From Ornithoclostridium sp944380285 (GTDB taxonomy: Bacteria > Bacillota > Clostridia > Christensenellales > UBA3700): DNA of 64,000 bases. Of the stretch, positions 34,933 to 42,524 are shown piece after piece. The notes under the pieces were generated by a model that worked only from the letters and a program-made list of their open reading frames with translations, was not told the DNA's origin and searched no databases. Each line of letters starts with the position of its first letter. Position 1 is the stretch's first letter. The stretch spans positions 682,001 to 746,000 of the forward strand of contig OZ006985.1 in assembly GCA_963931165.1 (NCBI GenBank). The letters are read 5' to 3'. The translations under genes and the position numbers were made by a program.

Positions 34933-35219
34933 ACAAGTACGACATCATCATCAGCCCGATGCTGACCGAGAAGAGTTACGACGGCATACAGGCGAAGAGA
35001 TACACCTTCAAGGTGGACAAGAGAGCGACCAAGACTCAGATCAAAGTCGCGATCGAGGACATCTTCGGGGTCAAGGTCGAGAAAGTCAACACCGCCAACT
35101 ATGACGGCAAGAAGAAGCGCATGGGCAGATATGAAGGCATGACTTCTTCGTACAAGAAGGCGATCGTTCAGCTTTCCAAGGACAGCAAGCCCATCGAGTT
35201 CTTCGAGAGCTTGTCCTGA
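34929..35219 (+). CDS. rplW: 50S ribosomal protein L23
   Basis: 96 residues starting MNKYDIIISPMLTEKSYDG, followed by FKVDKRATKTQIKVAIEDIFGVKV, the standard L23 core. L23 lies at the tunnel exit and docks trigger factor and SRP. Its ATG at 34929 overlaps the rplD stop codon by 4 bases, so the two genes are translationally coupled. Confidence 0.98.
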   Translation: MNKYDIIISPMLTEKSYDGIQAKRYTFKVDKRATKTQIKVAIEDIFGVKVEKVNTANYDGKKKRMGRYEGMTSSYKKAIVQLSKDSKPIEFFESLS

Positions 35220-35234
35220 TAGGAGGAACAGACA

Positions 35235-36059
35235 ATGGCACTTAAGAGATACAATCCGACTTCCGACGGCCGTCGTCACATGACGAGCCTCTCGTACAGC
35301 GAGATCACGACCGACAAGCCGGAGAGGAGCCTGCTCGAGAGCAGGAGCAAGACGGGCGGACGCAACGCAAACGGCCGCATCACCGTCAGACACATCGGCG
35401 GCGGCAACCGTGCTAAGTACCGCATCGTCGACTTCAAGCGCAACAAGGACGGCGTTCCCGCGAAGGTCGCGTCCATCGAGTACGATCCGTACAGAAGCGC
35501 GTTCATCGCCCTTCTCAACTATGCGGACGGCGAGAAGAGATACATCCTGGCTCCGGTCGGACTTCAAGTCGGCGACACCGTGATGAGCGGCGAGGGCGCG
35601 GACATCAAGGCGGGCAACGCGTTGCCTCTCGAGAAGATCCCCGTCGGTACCTTGGTCCACAACATCGAGATGCAGCCGGGCAAGGGCGGTCAGATCGCGA
35701 GAGCGGCGGGCGGCAGTGCTCAGCTGATGGCGAAAGAGGGCAAGTACGCCACGCTCAGACTTCCCAGCGGTGAGATGAGATACATCCTCGTCAAGTGCCG
35801 CGCGACGGTCGGTCAGGTGGGCAACCTCGAGCACGAGATCGTCAGCATCGGCAAGGCGGGACGTCATCGCCACATGGGCGTCAGACCGACCGTAAGAGGT
35901 GTGGTCATGAACCCGAACGACCACCCGCACGGCGGCGGCGAAGGCAAGTCCCCGATCGGTATGCCCAGCCCTGTGACCCCGTGGGGCGTTCCGACGCTCG
36001 GCCACAAGACCAGGCACAAGAACAAGAGCAACAAGATGATCATCAAGCGTATCAACTAA
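35235..36059 (+). CDS. rplB: 50S ribosomal protein L2
   Basis: 274 residues, full length. KRYNPTSDGRRHMTSLSY at the start and the C-terminal VRPTVRGVVMNPNDHPHGGGEGKSP block, which contains the conserved His near the peptidyl-transferase centre, identify L2. AGGAGG lies before the ATG at 35235. It sits between rplW and rpsS in the conserved order. Confidence 0.99.
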   Translation: MALKRYNPTSDGRRHMTSLSYSEITTDKPERSLLESRSKTGGRNANGRITVRHIGGGNRAKYRIVDFKRNKDGVPAKVASIEYDPYRSAFIALLNYADGEKRYILAPVGLQVGDTVMSGEGADIKAGNALPLEKIPVGTLVHNIEMQPGKGGQIARAAGGSAQLMAKEGKYATLRLPSGEMRYILVKCRATVGQVGNLEHEIVSIGKAGRHRHMGVRPTVRGVVMNPNDHPHGGGEGKSPIGMPSPVTPWGVPTLGHKTRHKNKSNKMIIKRIN

Positions 36060-36075
36060 TGCGGAGGACAGGAGA

Positions 36076-36354
36076 ATGAGCAGATCTGTTAAGAAAGGGC
36101 CTTTCGTCGAAGAGAGGCTGATCAAGAGGATAATCGCCATGAACGAGGCGAACGAAAAGAAGGTCGTCAAGACCTGGTCGCGTTCTTCTACTATCTTCCC
36201 CGAGATGGTCGGACACACGATCGCCGTTCATGACGGACGCAAGCATGTTCCCGTCTACATCACCGAGGACATGGTCGGATGCAAGCTGGGCGAGTTCGCT
36301 CCCACGCGTACCTTCAAGGGCCACGCGGGCGAGAAGACCACCGGCAAGAAGTAA
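36076..36354 (+). CDS. rpsS: 30S ribosomal protein S19
   Basis: 92 residues: MSRSVKKGPFVEERLIKRI, then WSRSSTIFPEMVGHTIAVHDGRKHVPVYI, and KLGEFAPTRTFKGH near the end. S19 forms a head complex with S13 near the A site. GGAGGACAGGAG precedes the ATG at 36076. The next gene follows after 17 bases with GGAGGAGAG. Confidence 0.98.
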   Translation: MSRSVKKGPFVEERLIKRIIAMNEANEKKVVKTWSRSSTIFPEMVGHTIAVHDGRKHVPVYITEDMVGCKLGEFAPTRTFKGHAGEKTTGKK

Positions 36355-36371
36355 TTTGGAGGAGAGCTGAA

Positions 36372-36767
36372 ATGGCAAAGAGAATAAGAGAAAAAGCCGC
36401 GGCGCGCCAAGAGAGCGCGGACAAGCGTCCGAGAGCCGTCGCCAAGTATGTCAGGATCTCTCCCGACAAGGTCAGGGTCGTACTCGACGTCATCCGCGGG
36501 GCGGGTTACACCGAGGCGGTCGCGATCCTCAAATCGACTCGCAAGGCAGCTTGCGAACCGTTGCTCAAAGTGTTGAATTCCGCGGCTGCGAACGCCGAGA
36601 ACAACCTCAACATGAGCAAGGGCGAGCTGTACGTTGCGGAGTGCTATGCCAACGCCGGTCCCATCCTCAAGAGGGTGATGCCCAGGGCGAAGGGCAGCGC
36701 TTCGAGGATCAACAAGAGGACCAGCCACATCACCGTCATTCTCGACACGAAAACGGAGGAGAGATAA
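36372..36767 (+). CDS. rplV: 50S ribosomal protein L22
   Basis: 131 residues. The sequence AVAKYVRISPDKVRVVLDVIRG and the beta-hairpin end PRAKGSASRINKRTSHITVIL are typical of L22, whose hairpin lines the exit tunnel. The start at 36372 is chosen because GGAGGAGAG lies upstream and MAKRIREKAAARQ leads directly into the conserved part; a short basic N-terminal extension is present. One base separates it from rpsC. Confidence 0.97.
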   Translation: MAKRIREKAAARQESADKRPRAVAKYVRISPDKVRVVLDVIRGAGYTEAVAILKSTRKAACEPLLKVLNSAAANAENNLNMSKGELYVAECYANAGPILKRVMPRAKGSASRINKRTSHITVILDTKTEER

Positions 36768-36768
36768 C

Positions 36769-37440
36769 ATGGGTCAGAAAGTCAGCCCCAAGGGCATGAG
36801 GATCGGCGTCAACAAGGAATGGGACGCGCAATGGTATGCGGACAAGAAATCCTTCTCCGACTACCTCATCGAGGATCACAAGATCAGAGAGTTCCTCAAG
36901 AAGAAGTATTATGATATGTCGCTCAGCCGCATCGCGATCAGCCGCATCAGCTCGGTCGGAGTGTTGACCATCAGCGTCTACACCTCCAAGCCGTCGCTGC
37001 TCATCGGCAAGAACGGCGCGGGCGTCAATCAGATGACCGAGGAGGTCAAGAAGATCTCCAAGAGCAAGGAAGTGAGCATCAACGTGTTCGAGGTCAAGAG
37101 ACCGGACGTGGACGCTCAGCTCGTTGCGGAGAACATCGCCAAAGAGCTCGAGGAGAGGAAGTCTTTCCGCCGCGCGATGAAGTCGGCGATCGGCCGCGCG
37201 ATGAGAGCGGGCGCCAAGGGAGTCAAGGTCATGGTTTCCGGCAGGCTCGACGGCGCCGAGATCGCAAGAAGCGAAAAGTATCATGAGGGATCCATCCCCC
37301 TTCAGACGCTCAGAGCGGATATCGATTACGGCTTTGCGCAGGCGAAGACGACGTTCGGTATCATCGGCGTCAAGACGTGGGTGTACAAGGGTGAGATCCT
37401 CGGCAAGACCGCTGTCACAGGCGAAGGAGGAAATGCATAA
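36769..37440 (+). CDS. rpsC: 30S ribosomal protein S3
   Basis: 223 residues beginning MGQKVSPKGMRIGVNKEWD. The KH-domain motif SLLIGKNGAGVNQMTEEV and the C-terminal SGRLDGAEIARSEKYHEGSIPLQTLRADIDYG identify S3, part of the mRNA-entry channel and helicase of the 30S subunit. GGAGAGATAAC precedes the start. The stop TAA shares its last base with the rplP start. Confidence 0.98.
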   Translation: MGQKVSPKGMRIGVNKEWDAQWYADKKSFSDYLIEDHKIREFLKKKYYDMSLSRIAISRISSVGVLTISVYTSKPSLLIGKNGAGVNQMTEEVKKISKSKEVSINVFEVKRPDVDAQLVAENIAKELEERKSFRRAMKSAIGRAMRAGAKGVKVMVSGRLDGAEIARSEKYHEGSIPLQTLRADIDYGFAQAKTTFGIIGVKTWVYKGEILGKTAVTGEGGNA

Positions 37441-37886
37441 TGTTGATGCCTAAGAGAGTCAAGAGACGTCGCGTTCACCGCGGCAGGATGACGGGCAAGG
37501 CGACCAAGGGCAACCGCGTCGCGTACGGCGAGTACGGTTTGATGGCGCTTGAGCCGGGTTGGATCACCTCCAATCAGATCGAGGCTGCCCGTATCGCAAT
37601 GACCAGATATATCAAGAGAGGCGGCAAGGTGTGGATCGACATCTTCCCCCACAAGCCGATCACGAAGAAGCCTGCCGAGACCCGTATGGGTAGCGGTAAG
37701 GGAAGCGTCGAGTATTGGGTGGCGGTCGTCAAGCCGGGCAGAGTGATGTTCGAGATGGCGGGCGTTGCCGAAGAGGTCGCGAGAGAGGCGTTGCGTCTTG
37801 CGGGACACAAGCTCCCTGTCAAGTGCAAGTTCGTCAAGGCGGAAGCTGCCGAGCAGAGCGAGGTGAACAACGATGAAAACAACTAA
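37440..37886 (+). CDS. rplP: 50S ribosomal protein L16
   Basis: 148 residues: MLMPKRVKRRRVHRGRMTGKATKGN and GYGLMALEPGWITSNQIEAARIAMTR-like blocks (here EYGLMALEPGWI) are diagnostic of L16, which contacts the A-site tRNA. GGAGGAAATGCATA precedes the start at 37440. Its 3' end overlaps rpmC by 14 bases, so L29 synthesis is probably coupled. Confidence 0.98.
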   Translation: MLMPKRVKRRRVHRGRMTGKATKGNRVAYGEYGLMALEPGWITSNQIEAARIAMTRYIKRGGKVWIDIFPHKPITKKPAETRMGSGKGSVEYWVAVVKPGRVMFEMAGVAEEVAREALRLAGHKLPVKCKFVKAEAAEQSEVNNDENN

Positions 37887-38115
37887 TTTTTTCGAAATGA
37901 CCAACGATGAGTTGCAGGTCAAGCTCGCGGCTTTGAAGCAGGAGCTTTTCGATCTCCGTTTCAAGCACAAGGCGGGCAACCTCGACAACAACAGCAAGAT
38001 CGCTTCGACCAAGAAGGATATCGCCAGATGCATGACGGTCATTCGTCAGAGAGAGCTCGGCATCAGCGCCGAGCCCGCCAAGGCGGCTAAGAAGACCGCC
38101 AAGAAGGCGAAGTGA
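37873..38115 (+). CDS. rpmC: 50S ribosomal protein L29
   Basis: 80 residues. TNDELQVKLAALKQELFDLRFKHKAG and NSKIASTKKDIARCMTVIRQRE are the two helices of L29, located at the tunnel exit next to L23. It carries a C-terminal Ala/Lys tail of about 15 residues beyond the usual core. The ATG at 37873 lies inside rplP, with GAGGTGAAC upstream. Confidence 0.96.
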   Translation: MKTTNFFEMTNDELQVKLAALKQELFDLRFKHKAGNLDNNSKIASTKKDIARCMTVIRQRELGISAEPAKAAKKTAKKAK

Positions 38116-38123
38116 GGTAAAAC

Positions 38124-38378
38124 ATGGAAAGAAATCTCAGGAAGAACAGGGTCGGCGTGGTCGTCAGCGACAAGATGGACAAGACCGTTGTCGTCGCCAT
38201 CAGGGAGCGCGTCAAGCATCCTCTGTACGGCAAGATCGTCAACAGGACCAAGAAGTTCAAGGCTCACGACGAGCTCAACGAGTGCGGCGTCGGCGACAGA
38301 GTTTTGATCGCCGAGACCAGACCGCTCAGCAAGGACAAGTGCTGGCGCGTCGTCAAAATAGTGGAAAAGGCTAAATAA
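38124..38378 (+). CDS. rpsQ: 30S ribosomal protein S17
   Basis: 84 residues: NRVGVVVSDKMDKTVVVAI, HPLYGKIVNRTKKFKAHDE and CGVGDRVLIAETRPLSKDKCWRVV are the OB-fold blocks of S17, an early-assembly 16S rRNA-binding protein. It starts 8 bases after rpmC with GAGGTAAAAC ahead of the ATG, and is followed by rplN. Confidence 0.98.
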   Translation: MERNLRKNRVGVVVSDKMDKTVVVAIRERVKHPLYGKIVNRTKKFKAHDELNECGVGDRVLIAETRPLSKDKCWRVVKIVEKAK

Positions 38379-38394
38379 GCCGGGAGGAACCGAA

Positions 38395-38763
38395 ATGATA
38401 CAACCCGAAACAAGACTCAACGTTGCGGACAACTCCGGCGCCAAAGAGATCAAATGCATAAGGGTGCTCGGCGGTTCTTTCCGCAGGAGCGGCAATATCG
38501 GTGACGTCATCGTCGCGGCGGTGCAGAGCGCCATCCCCGGCGGCGCCGTCAAGAAGGGCGAGGTCGTCAAGGCGGTCATCGTCAGGACCACCAAGGGCGT
38601 CAGAAGGAACGACGGCTCCTACATCAGGTTCGACGACAACGCCGCCGTCATCATCGACAACCAGAAGCAGCCCAGAGGCACCCGTATCTTCGGACCCATC
38701 GCAAGAGAGCTTCGCGACAAGGACTACATGAAGATCATCTCCCTTGCGCCCGAGGTCATTTGA
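38395..38763 (+). CDS. rplN: 50S ribosomal protein L14
   Basis: 122 residues, exactly the standard length. MIQPETRLNVADNSGAKE, then VLGGSFRRSGNIGDVIVAAV and RGTRIFGPIARELRDKDYMKIISLAPEVI identify L14, which forms intersubunit bridges and is the docking site for RsfS. GGGAGGAACC precedes the ATG. rplX follows 13 bases later. Confidence 0.99.
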   Translation: MIQPETRLNVADNSGAKEIKCIRVLGGSFRRSGNIGDVIVAAVQSAIPGGAVKKGEVVKAVIVRTTKGVRRNDGSYIRFDDNAAVIIDNQKQPRGTRIFGPIARELRDKDYMKIISLAPEVI

Positions 38764-38776
38764 GGAGGACAGGACA

Positions 38777-39229
38777 ATGAGTTACAGCATCAAGAAAGGC
38801 GACGCGGTCATCGTGATCGCCGGAGAAGATAAAGGCAAGAGCGGACAGGTCGACAAGGTCATCAAGTCGGACGACGGCGCGAGAGTGGTCGTCAGCGGCG
38901 CGGGACTCAAGACCGAGAAGCACTTCGTCAAGCCCCGCAGCGGCCGCGAAAAGGGCGGCATCGTCGAGAAGGAGAGGGCGATCGACATCTCCAATGTCAT
39001 GATCGTCTGCCCCGCCTGCGGCAAGGCAACCAAGGTCGGTCACAGCGTGACGGTCGGCGAGGACGGCAAGGCGAAGAAGGAGCGCGTCTGCAAGAAGTGC
39101 GGCGCGAGCCTCGACAACGTCAGCAAGGTCAAGGCTAAGACCGCGGCGAAGAAGACCGCAAAGACAGCTACGAAGTCCAAGACCGCGACCAAGAAGTCTG
39201 CGAAGAAGACGGACGAAGAGAGCAAGTAA
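38777..39229 (+). CDS. rplX: 50S ribosomal protein L24, Cys-containing form with long basic tail
   Basis: 150 residues, longer than the usual 100-110. The KOW core is KKGDAVIVIAGEDKGKSGQV. The middle carries a CPACG pair and a later CKKCG pair (residues about 80 and 110), forming a zinc-ribbon-like C-plus version of L24. From about residue 118 an Ala/Lys/Thr tail of over 30 residues follows. The ATG at 38777 has GAGGAGGAC upstream. L24 starts 50S assembly; the tail may add rRNA contacts. Confidence 0.96.
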   Translation: MSYSIKKGDAVIVIAGEDKGKSGQVDKVIKSDDGARVVVSGAGLKTEKHFVKPRSGREKGGIVEKERAIDISNVMIVCPACGKATKVGHSVTVGEDGKAKKERVCKKCGASLDNVSKVKAKTAAKKTAKTATKSKTATKKSAKKTDEESK

Positions 39230-39244
39230 TCGGAGGACCTCAAC

Positions 39245-39799
39245 GTGAAAGAAGAGAGAGTTTACAGAGTTGCGGAGACCTACAAGAAAGAGGCAGTTCC
39301 CGCGCTCGTCAAGAAATTCGGATACAAGAACGTCAACGAAGTCCCCAAGCTCGTCAAGATCGTCGTCAACGCCGGCTTCGGAGACATCAAGGACAACAGC
39401 AAGAGCATGCAGCTCGCGACCGAGGAGCTCAAGGCGATCACCGGGCAGGCGCCCGTCGCCACGAAGGCAAAGAAGAGCGTCGCGAACTTCAAGGTCAGAG
39501 AGGGTCAGGTCATCGGCGCCAAGGTCACGCTCCGCGGTGCGAAGATGTACGACTTCATGGACAAGTTGATCTCGGTCGCGCTGCCGCGCGTCAGGGACTT
39601 CAAGGGCGTCCCCGCCGACTCGTTCGACGGCAGAGGCAACTACTCGATGGGCGTCAAGGAGCAATTGATCTTCCCCGAGATCTCCTATGACAAGATCGAG
39701 AAGATCAGAGGATTTGACATCTGCTTCGTCACCACGGCGAAGACTGATGCCGAGGCAAAAGAGCTGCTTGCGTTGCTCGGTATGCCTTTCGAGAAATAA
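39245..39799 (+). CDS. rplE: 50S ribosomal protein L5
   Basis: 184 residues. NVNEVPKLVKIVVNAGFGD, ITGQAPVATKAKKSVANFKVREG and LPRVRDFKGV identify L5, which binds 5S rRNA and contacts the P-site tRNA. The start is a GTG at 39245 with GGAGGACC upstream; no better ATG precedes the conserved part. The gene lies between rplX and rpsN. Confidence 0.98.
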   Translation: MKEERVYRVAETYKKEAVPALVKKFGYKNVNEVPKLVKIVVNAGFGDIKDNSKSMQLATEELKAITGQAPVATKAKKSVANFKVREGQVIGAKVTLRGAKMYDFMDKLISVALPRVRDFKGVPADSFDGRGNYSMGVKEQLIFPEISYDKIEKIRGFDICFVTTAKTDAEAKELLALLGMPFEK

Positions 39800-39811
39800 G
39801 GAGTTACAGAT

Positions 39812-39997
39812 ATGGCAAAGAAAGCTATGATCAACAAGCAGCAAAAGGCTCCCAAGTACTCCACGAGGGCGTATACCAGATGCAAGATCTGCGGAAGACC
39901 GCACTCCGTATTGAGGAAGTACGGCATTTGCAGGATCTGCTTCAGGAACCTTGCCTACAAGGGCGAGATCCCCGGGGTCAAGAAGGCCAGCTGGTAA
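39812..39997 (+). CDS. rpsN: 30S ribosomal protein S14, zinc-binding type Z
   Basis: 61 residues: the short zinc-binding S14 with CKICGRPHSVLRKYGICRICF (two CxxC pairs) and the C-terminal GEIPGVKKASW. This C-plus form is typical of Firmicutes under zinc-sufficient conditions. AAGGAG lies before the ATG at 39812. rpsH follows after 15 bases. Confidence 0.98.
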   Translation: MAKKAMINKQQKAPKYSTRAYTRCKICGRPHSVLRKYGICRICFRNLAYKGEIPGVKKASW

Positions 39998-40012
39998 TTT
40001 GGAGGTAGAGAT

Positions 40013-40411
40013 ATGAACATCACAGATCCCATCGCCGATATGCTCACCCGTATCCGCAACGGACTGACCGCAAAACACGAGACGGTCGAAGTTCCCTTCT
40101 CCAAGATGAAGAAGTCGATCGCCGACATTCTCGTCGAAGAGGGCTACATCAACTCGGTCGAAGTCAAAGAAGACGGCGTCTTCAAGACGATGACGATTGC
40201 ATTGAAGTACGGTGCGAAGAAAGAGCGCGCAATTACCGGCATCAAGAGAATATCCAAGCCCGGCTTGAGAGTTTACGCTCCGGCGGACAAACTCCCCAAG
40301 GTTTTGGGCGGCCTCGGAGTGGCGATCATGTCCACTTCCAAGGGCGTCATGACCGACAAGCAGGCTCGCAAAGAGAACGTAGGCGGCGAAGTGCTCGCGT
40401 ACGTCTGGTAA
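40013..40411 (+). CDS. rpsH: 30S ribosomal protein S8
   Basis: 132 residues: TDPIADMLTRIRNGLTAKHETVEVP at the start and the C-terminal IMSTSKGVMTDKQARKENVGGEVLAYVW are the conserved ends of S8, a central-domain 16S rRNA binder that in E. coli also represses the spc operon. GGAGGTAG precedes the ATG at 40013. Confidence 0.98.
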   Translation: MNITDPIADMLTRIRNGLTAKHETVEVPFSKMKKSIADILVEEGYINSVEVKEDGVFKTMTIALKYGAKKERAITGIKRISKPGLRVYAPADKLPKVLGGLGVAIMSTSKGVMTDKQARKENVGGEVLAYVW

Positions 40412-40421
40412 GGAGGTCGAC

Positions 40422-40964
40422 ATGTCAAGAATAGGAAGAATGCCTCTCGGCATCCCCGCGGGCGTCGAAATTTCGGTCAGCCCCGAGAATGTCGTGACGG
40501 TCAAAGGACCCAAGGGCACATTGCAAAGGGCGGTCGACAAGTGCATCTCCGTCAGCATCGACGGCGGCGTGCTCCACTGCACCCGCAGCAGCGAGGAGAA
40601 GGAAGTCAAGTCCATGCACGGGCTTTACCGCAAGCTGATCGGCAACATGGTCGAGGGCGTGACCAAGGGATACCAAAAGGCGCTCACGATCAACGGCGTC
40701 GGTTACAGGGTGGTCAAGCAAGGAGGCAAGATCGTGCTCAACATCGGATACTCGCACAACATCGAGGTCAACGAAGTTCCCGGCATCACCTTTGATGTCG
40801 AGGGCGAAAAGGACATCATCGTCAAGGGTATCGACAACGAGCTCGTCGGTCAGATCGCCGCGAACATCAGGTCGCTGAGGAAGCCCGACCCCTATCACGT
40901 CTACGGTATCCGCTACAAGGACGAAGTGGTCGTCCGCAAGGAAGGCAAGAAGGGTACCAAATAA
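40422..40964 (+). CDS. rplF: 50S ribosomal protein L6
   Basis: 180 residues: MSRIGRMPLGIPAGVEI, VKGPKGTL and the C-terminal KPDPYHVYGIRYKDEVVVRKEGKK are standard L6. L6 binds near the sarcin-ricin loop and factor-binding site. AAGGAGG lies before the ATG at 40422. rplR follows after 10 bases. Confidence 0.98.
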   Translation: MSRIGRMPLGIPAGVEISVSPENVVTVKGPKGTLQRAVDKCISVSIDGGVLHCTRSSEEKEVKSMHGLYRKLIGNMVEGVTKGYQKALTINGVGYRVVKQGGKIVLNIGYSHNIEVNEVPGITFDVEGEKDIIVKGIDNELVGQIAANIRSLRKPDPYHVYGIRYKDEVVVRKEGKKGTK

Positions 40965-40974
40965 GGAGTGAGCT

Positions 40975-41343
40975 ATGATCAACAAGATAGACAAGAACGC
41001 AATCAGACAGAAGAGGCACCAGAGGCTTCGCAACAAGATCTCCGGCACCGCCGAGAGGCCGCGTTTCAACGTGTACAGGAGCACCAACAACATCTCCGTA
41101 CAGATCATCGACGACGTCAAGGGACACACCCTTGCGGCGTGCTCGACGTTGGACAAGGCGCTTGCGGATCAGATCAAGGGCAAGACCAAGACCGAAGCTG
41201 CCGCGATCGTCGGCAAGACGGCTGCGGAGAAGGCGCTCGCGGCGGGCATCACCGAGGTGGTGTTCGACAGAGGCGGATACCTCTACACGGGACGCGTGAA
41301 GAGCGTCGCGGACGGCGCGAGAGAAGCCGGCTTGAAGTTTTAA
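40975..41343 (+). CDS. rplR: 50S ribosomal protein L18
   Basis: 122 residues: RQKRHQRLRNKISGTAERPRFNVYRS and the C-terminal EVVFDRGGYLYTGRVKSVADGAREAGLKF are diagnostic of L18, which binds 5S rRNA with L5. AAGGAG precedes the ATG at 40975. It is followed by rpsE with GGAGGAATG. Confidence 0.98.
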   Translation: MINKIDKNAIRQKRHQRLRNKISGTAERPRFNVYRSTNNISVQIIDDVKGHTLAACSTLDKALADQIKGKTKTEAAAIVGKTAAEKALAAGITEVVFDRGGYLYTGRVKSVADGAREAGLKF

Positions 41344-41358
41344 TCGGAGGAATGACCA

Positions 41359-41874
41359 ATGGCTAGAAGAGAAAACAGATTCCAGCAAGGCGAGAAGGAC
41401 GACATCAACAGCAAGCTGATCGCCATCAACCGTGTCACCAAGGTCGTCAAGGGCGGCAAGACGATGAGGTTTTCCGCATTGATCGTCGCCGGTGACGGAC
41501 AGGGCAGGCTCGGGCTCGGCATGGGCAAGGCTGCTGAAGTTTCCGAGGCGATCAAGAAGGCTACCGCGATCGCGAAGCGCAACATGATCTCCATCTCGAC
41601 CGTCGGCACGACCATTCCTCACGAGGTCATCGGCGTGTTCGGCAAGGGCAAGGTCATCATGATGCCCGCCGAAGAAGGTACCGGCGTCATCGCGGGCGGA
41701 CCCGTCAGAGCGGTCCTCGAGGTCGTAGGCATCAAGGACATCCGCACCAAGTCGATCGGCACCAACAACCCGATCAACTGCGTCAAGGCGACGATCGACG
41801 CGCTCAAGCAATTGAGGACCGTCGAGCAAGTCGCTGCGCTTCGCGGCAAGACCGTCGAAGAGATCTTGGGCTGA
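41359..41874 (+). CDS. rpsE: 30S ribosomal protein S5
   Basis: 171 residues: INRVTKVVKGGKTMRFSALIVAGDGQGRLGLGMGKA and GTGVIAGGPVRAVLEVVGI are the two S5 domains. S5 lines the mRNA channel and influences decoding accuracy. CGGAGG precedes the ATG at 41359; rpmD follows after 10 bases. Confidence 0.98.
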   Translation: MARRENRFQQGEKDDINSKLIAINRVTKVVKGGKTMRFSALIVAGDGQGRLGLGMGKAAEVSEAIKKATAIAKRNMISISTVGTTIPHEVIGVFGKGKVIMMPAEEGTGVIAGGPVRAVLEVVGIKDIRTKSIGTNNPINCVKATIDALKQLRTVEQVAALRGKTVEEILG

Positions 41875-41884
41875 GGAGGACATC

Positions 41885-42067
41885 ATGGACAAGCAGATCA
41901 AAGTTACCCTCGTCAAGAGCACGATCGGATGCACCGCAAAGCAAAAGGCGACCGTCGAGGCTCTGGGACTCAAGAAGGTAGGCAGCAGCAAAGTGCTCGC
42001 CGACAACGCCTGCACGAAGGGCATGATCAACATCGTCGCTCACCTCGTGAAGGTCGAAGAGGCATAA
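41885..42067 (+). CDS. rpmD: 50S ribosomal protein L30
   Basis: 60 residues: KQIKVTLVKSTIGCTAKQKATVEALGLKKVGSS-type sequence, the bacterial short L30. The gene is lost in some bacteria but present here in its normal place between rpsE and rplO. GAGGAGG precedes the ATG at 41885. Confidence 0.97.
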   Translation: MDKQIKVTLVKSTIGCTAKQKATVEALGLKKVGSSKVLADNACTKGMINIVAHLVKVEEA

Positions 42068-42078
42068 GGAGTTAGGCT

Positions 42079-42522
42079 ATGAAACTTCACAACATGGCTC
42101 CGGCAGTCGGGGCGAAGAAAGAGGCCAGAAGGGTCGGCAGAGGCATCGGGTCCGGCATCGGCAAGACGTCGGGCAAGGGCCACAAGGGACAATGGGCGCG
42201 CAGCGGAGGCGGCGTGAGGCCGGGCTTCGAAGGCGGACAGATGCCCTTGACCAGACGCATCCCCAAAAGAGGCTTCAACAACGTGTTCAAAAAGGAATAT
42301 TCCATCGTCAATGTCGGACAGCTCGAAGTGTTCGCCGAAGGTACGGTGGTGGACGCTGCGGCGCTCGAGGCGGCGGGGATCCTCGCCAAGGTCGAGCATT
42401 ACGGCGTCAAGGTGCTCGGCGGCGGTCAGCTGACCAAAAAGCTCACCGTCAAGGCCGCCAAGTTCTCTCAATCGGCTAAGGACGCCATCGTCAAAGCGGG
42501 CGGCAGCGCAGAGGAGATCTGA
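42079..42522 (+). CDS. rplO: 50S ribosomal protein L15
   Basis: 147 residues: the Gly/Arg-rich N terminus RRVGRGIGSGIGKTSGKGHKGQ and GFEGGQMPLTRRIPKRGF are characteristic of L15, which reaches deep into the 50S core. AAGGAG lies before the ATG at 42079. Two bases separate it from secY. Confidence 0.98.
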   Translation: MKLHNMAPAVGAKKEARRVGRGIGSGIGKTSGKGHKGQWARSGGGVRPGFEGGQMPLTRRIPKRGFNNVFKKEYSIVNVGQLEVFAEGTVVDAAALEAAGILAKVEHYGVKVLGGGQLTKKLTVKAAKFSQSAKDAIVKAGGSAEEI

Positions 42523-42524
42523 TC

